64,000 bases of DNA. It comes from Larix kaempferi. Lineage: Eukaryota > Streptophyta > Pinopsida > Pinales > Pinaceae. This document shows, piece by piece, positions 62,083-64,000 of the stretch; positions within the stretch are counted from its first letter, which is position 1; each line of letters begins with the position of its first letter. The notes beneath the pieces are model-generated. The model did no database searches. It was not told the origin of the DNA and saw nothing but the letters and a program-made list of their open reading frames with translations. A program made the translations under genes and the position numbers. The stretch is taken from NCBI GenBank assembly GCA_027924585.1, contig BSBM01000608.1:10250501-10314500 (forward strand). Direction: 5' to 3'.

Positions 62083-62334
62083 GTTCGTGTCTCTTTGTCT
62101 TGTTACTAGGTATATTATTTGATGGAAAAATAGATATATTATTATTGGAAACTAAATCTCCTAATCCAATCTCATCAGGAAATTGTGCATCAACAGATCA
62201 AAAAGGCACACTGCTTGTTGTCTTGGAGGCAAGCACCTGGTGAAATCTACTCCCATCCAACTCAATTGTGTGTGGAGGATGGCTCAATTTGTTAGGAACC
62301 CATGTTAACCCTTCTCTTTACTATGCTAGTATAT
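62083..62334. other. unassigned spacer between LINE and right-hand gypsy
   Basis: Host or older repeat sequence; nothing recognisable. Confidence 0.4.
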
Positions 62335-62674
62335 TGTTGTTGGACGCATATGCTTTGTAAGTCGTCCCGTAGTATTTGTTGATTCGTAGTTTATATTAGC
62401 CCATAGTATTGACCCATAGTATTGGATGCATATGCTTTGTAAGTCATCCCGTAGTATTATATGTCCCATGGTTTTGACTCATAGTATTGGGCATAGACTT
62501 AGTATATAAGTGTGTGTTGAGGTCATTGAAGGCACCGTGAAGTTAACTGTATTGAGCTTGCTCAAAGGAGGTTGCCCCCTCGAAGTGGCCTGTGATCAAT
62601 ATAAAAGTGATTTTGTTCTGTTATTTCTGATATCTTGTGTATTTGCATTAATTAATTATTGCAGGTATATCACA
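62335..62674 (+). repeat. gypsy 5' LTR
   Basis: About 340 bases, TGTTGTTGGACGC...GTATATCACA. The TATA box TATATAAG is at 62503-62510. An internal duplication has GCATATGCTTTGTAAGTC at about 62346 and 62428. The left end is inferred from TG and from the spacing to the primer site; the partner LTR is not in the window. Confidence 0.65.
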
Positions 62675-62676
62675 TT

Positions 62677-62688
62677 TGGTATCAGAGC
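62677..62688 (+). promoter_or_regulatory. gypsy primer-binding site (tRNA-iMet type)
   Basis: TGGTATCAGAGC lies two bases after the LTR end, complementary to the 3' end of initiator tRNA-Met. Confidence 0.88.
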
Positions 62689-63578
62689 ACTTTCCTTGGC
62701 ACAAGTGAGAATTTTTTTTCTTTTTTTGGGCGGTGACTTTCAGATCAATTTCTGAAACTTTTTGCACAAAATCAGAAGAAACCGATTGCATATCTGAATT
62801 TCTCTTTCAAAAATATGCAGTTTCAAAAAAAAAATCATCTCATTTGGAGTTCTAAAAGTGGAGATATCGCGGATTTAAAATCAGCAATTTTTCAGAATTT
62901 CAGTAACGGCCGCGGAAATTGCGGCGAGAAAATATTTTGACCGAGTGCCCAGATTTCTATTCTGCTTTCACAAGTAGAAGCAAAGTGGTTGTTCCAGTTC
63001 CGGAAACATGCTATAATAGCGATTCTGAGCAATATAGATCCATTTTTTGAACTTTGAGTGGAATTTCTGCCCAATTTTTTTTTTCTGTTGCAGGTTCGGA
63101 TTTGGGAATAATCCATATCCGCTTAACTGTGGGAAGTACTTGGGCATAAGCCCTGAAATTCATTGTGAGGAGTACCACAGGAACCTCGAAGTAGCTAGCC
63201 CATTGAGAGGACCTACCAGCGAAAATGGCAACGACCCCTACCTGATTGACTAGTGTCCACCCGTGAGGTAAACCAAGAGCTGTCGTTTGTGGCAAAGCGG
63301 TTATCAGTTTTACCTGAGCCGTGGAGTGAGGGGTACTGCCCCAATACGCAAGCCGTCAGACCGCATTGGTGGCCGAGTGAAAACCCTGAACTATTAGGAA
63401 GCCGCACATACCTGGGGTCCATATCTACTTTCAGTTGAACTATTGTCGATCACTGCTGCGCCGTTTCAGATCCATTTTGCAAGCCGTTCCAGATCCAGTC
63501 GTTCGGCGTTGTTCCAGATTCCTTCCAAGCTGTAGCCGCTCCAGTCTGTAAAAAAAAAAAAAAAAAAAAATCCTAGTT
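62689..63578 (+). other. gypsy leader with 20-base A run
   Basis: Non-coding leader between the primer site and gag. It contains an A run at about 63550-63570, a short distance before the gag ATG. No other feature seen. Confidence 0.6.
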
Positions 63579-64000
63579 ATGGTTGTCACCCGTGCAGAAG
63601 CAAAAACCATGGAGGAAGCACTTGCAGCCATCCAAGCCAAACTCCAGGATCTGGATGAAAAATTTCTCGGTCTCCATCTTGAACATTCAGCTATGAACAA
63701 CAAACGGCAATCCGAGTCTTCAGCAGATAATGGGTTCTCTTCTTCCAGCAATTTCCGTGGTCCGAAGCTTGATTTTCCTCGCTTCAATGGTACCGATCCA
63801 ACTGGATGGATATACCGGGCAGGACAATATTTTAGTCTGCATAATACTTTTGATGTTCAGAAAGTTCCACTTGCATCCTTTCATTTGGAACAGGAAGCCC
63901 TTCAATGGTACCGTTGGTATATCAAAGCTCATCCCGAGCCAAACTGGACAGATTTTTGCCACCTCATTTTGCCGTGCTTTGGTCCTAGTGCTTTTGACGA
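63579..64000 (+). CDS. Ty3/gypsy gag, N-terminal part (cut by window end)
   Basis: Starts MVVTRAEAKTMEEALAAIQA with a coiled-coil-like first 50 residues. The capsid region then begins with GPKLDFPRFNGTDPTGWIYR, AGQYFSLHNTF, VPLASFHLEQEALQWYRWY and the start of the next helix (WTDFCHLIL). These match the retrotransposon gag domain of plant Ty3/gypsy elements. About 140 codons are open to the window end. Gag builds the particle in which the RNA is copied. The ATG at 63579 is chosen because it is the first in frame after the leader and gives the usual short N-terminal arm. Confidence 0.9.
   Translation, partial: MVVTRAEAKTMEEALAAIQAKLQDLDEKFLGLHLEHSAMNNKRQSESSADNGFSSSSNFRGPKLDFPRFNGTDPTGWIYRAGQYFSLHNTFDVQKVPLASFHLEQEALQWYRWYIKAHPEPNWTDFCHLILPCFGPSAFD

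Larger units (their letters stand above)
62335..64000 (+). mobile_element. Ty3/gypsy element, 5' part (runs off window)
   Basis: A short LTR is followed by a tRNA-iMet primer site and an open gag. The 3' part is outside the window. No stops or shifts are seen, so this may be one of the younger insertions here. Confidence 0.8.

Noticed and set aside
63550-63570. A run as the tail of another LINE or processed copy
   Set aside because: It sits inside a continuous gypsy leader with no flanking duplication. It is more likely slippage in a homopolymer.

Overview
The window looks like nuclear DNA of a seed plant with a large, repeat-rich genome. A conifer, probably Pinaceae, is the best guess. The clearest clue is a decayed copy of the plastid gene matK, whose protein reads like gymnosperm (pine-type) matK. 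The rest is AT-rich sequence packed with nested LTR retrotransposons, one L1-type LINE, a probable hAT-like DNA element, and gene scraps. I found no intact host gene, rRNA, tRNA or CRISPR array. All recognisable host-like pieces (matK, PDS5-like, DCL3-like) are fragments or pseudogenes. Family names come from reading translated motifs, not from database searches.

Layout, left to right. 1-1675 plus 10909-11736 is the 3' part of a Ty1/copia element (RNase H, long untranslated region with minisatellites, 3' LTR). It is split at 1676-10908 by a 9.2-kb minus-strand LTR element with 1380-bp LTRs and no coding capacity (LARD type). The copia element itself appears to sit inside a minus-strand Ty3/gypsy element (11737-14270: gag, protease, archaeal-type RNase H, RT missing), so three elements are nested. 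14570-18103 holds an LTR-like segment and a broken reading frame of unknown function. 19040-20155 is a decayed plus-strand gypsy protease-RT. 21016-22052 is the matK insertion. 22053-30875 is mostly unassigned, with an old LTR related to the LARD LTR (about 25088-27962) and hairpin repeats near 30.3 and 30.7 kb.

30879-37197 is a complete LTR element on the minus strand with a perfect CTTAT target duplication. Its only long frame carries a PDS5-like (cohesin cofactor) segment fused to a gag-type zinc knuckle: a captured host gene fragment. 39824-41243 is a solo LTR related to the LARD family. 41869-42289 is a fragment of a Dicer-like 3 gene. 43230-49578 is a copia element with both LTRs and a perfect GGAAA duplication, but with most of gag-pol deleted. 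53886-54886 is a 1001-bp inverted-repeat element with an 8-bp duplication. 55719-62065 is a LINE with a 17-bp duplication, a nearly complete ORF2 and an unusual extra 3' reading frame. 62335 to the end is the start of a gypsy element (LTR, primer site, open gag) running off the window.

The window is therefore a record of successive insertions. Autonomous-type proteins remain in the LINE (RT frame intact) and the right-hand gypsy (gag intact as far as seen). The LARD, the PDS5 element and the second copia would depend on enzymes supplied by other copies. The most notable object is the PDS5-carrying retroelement.
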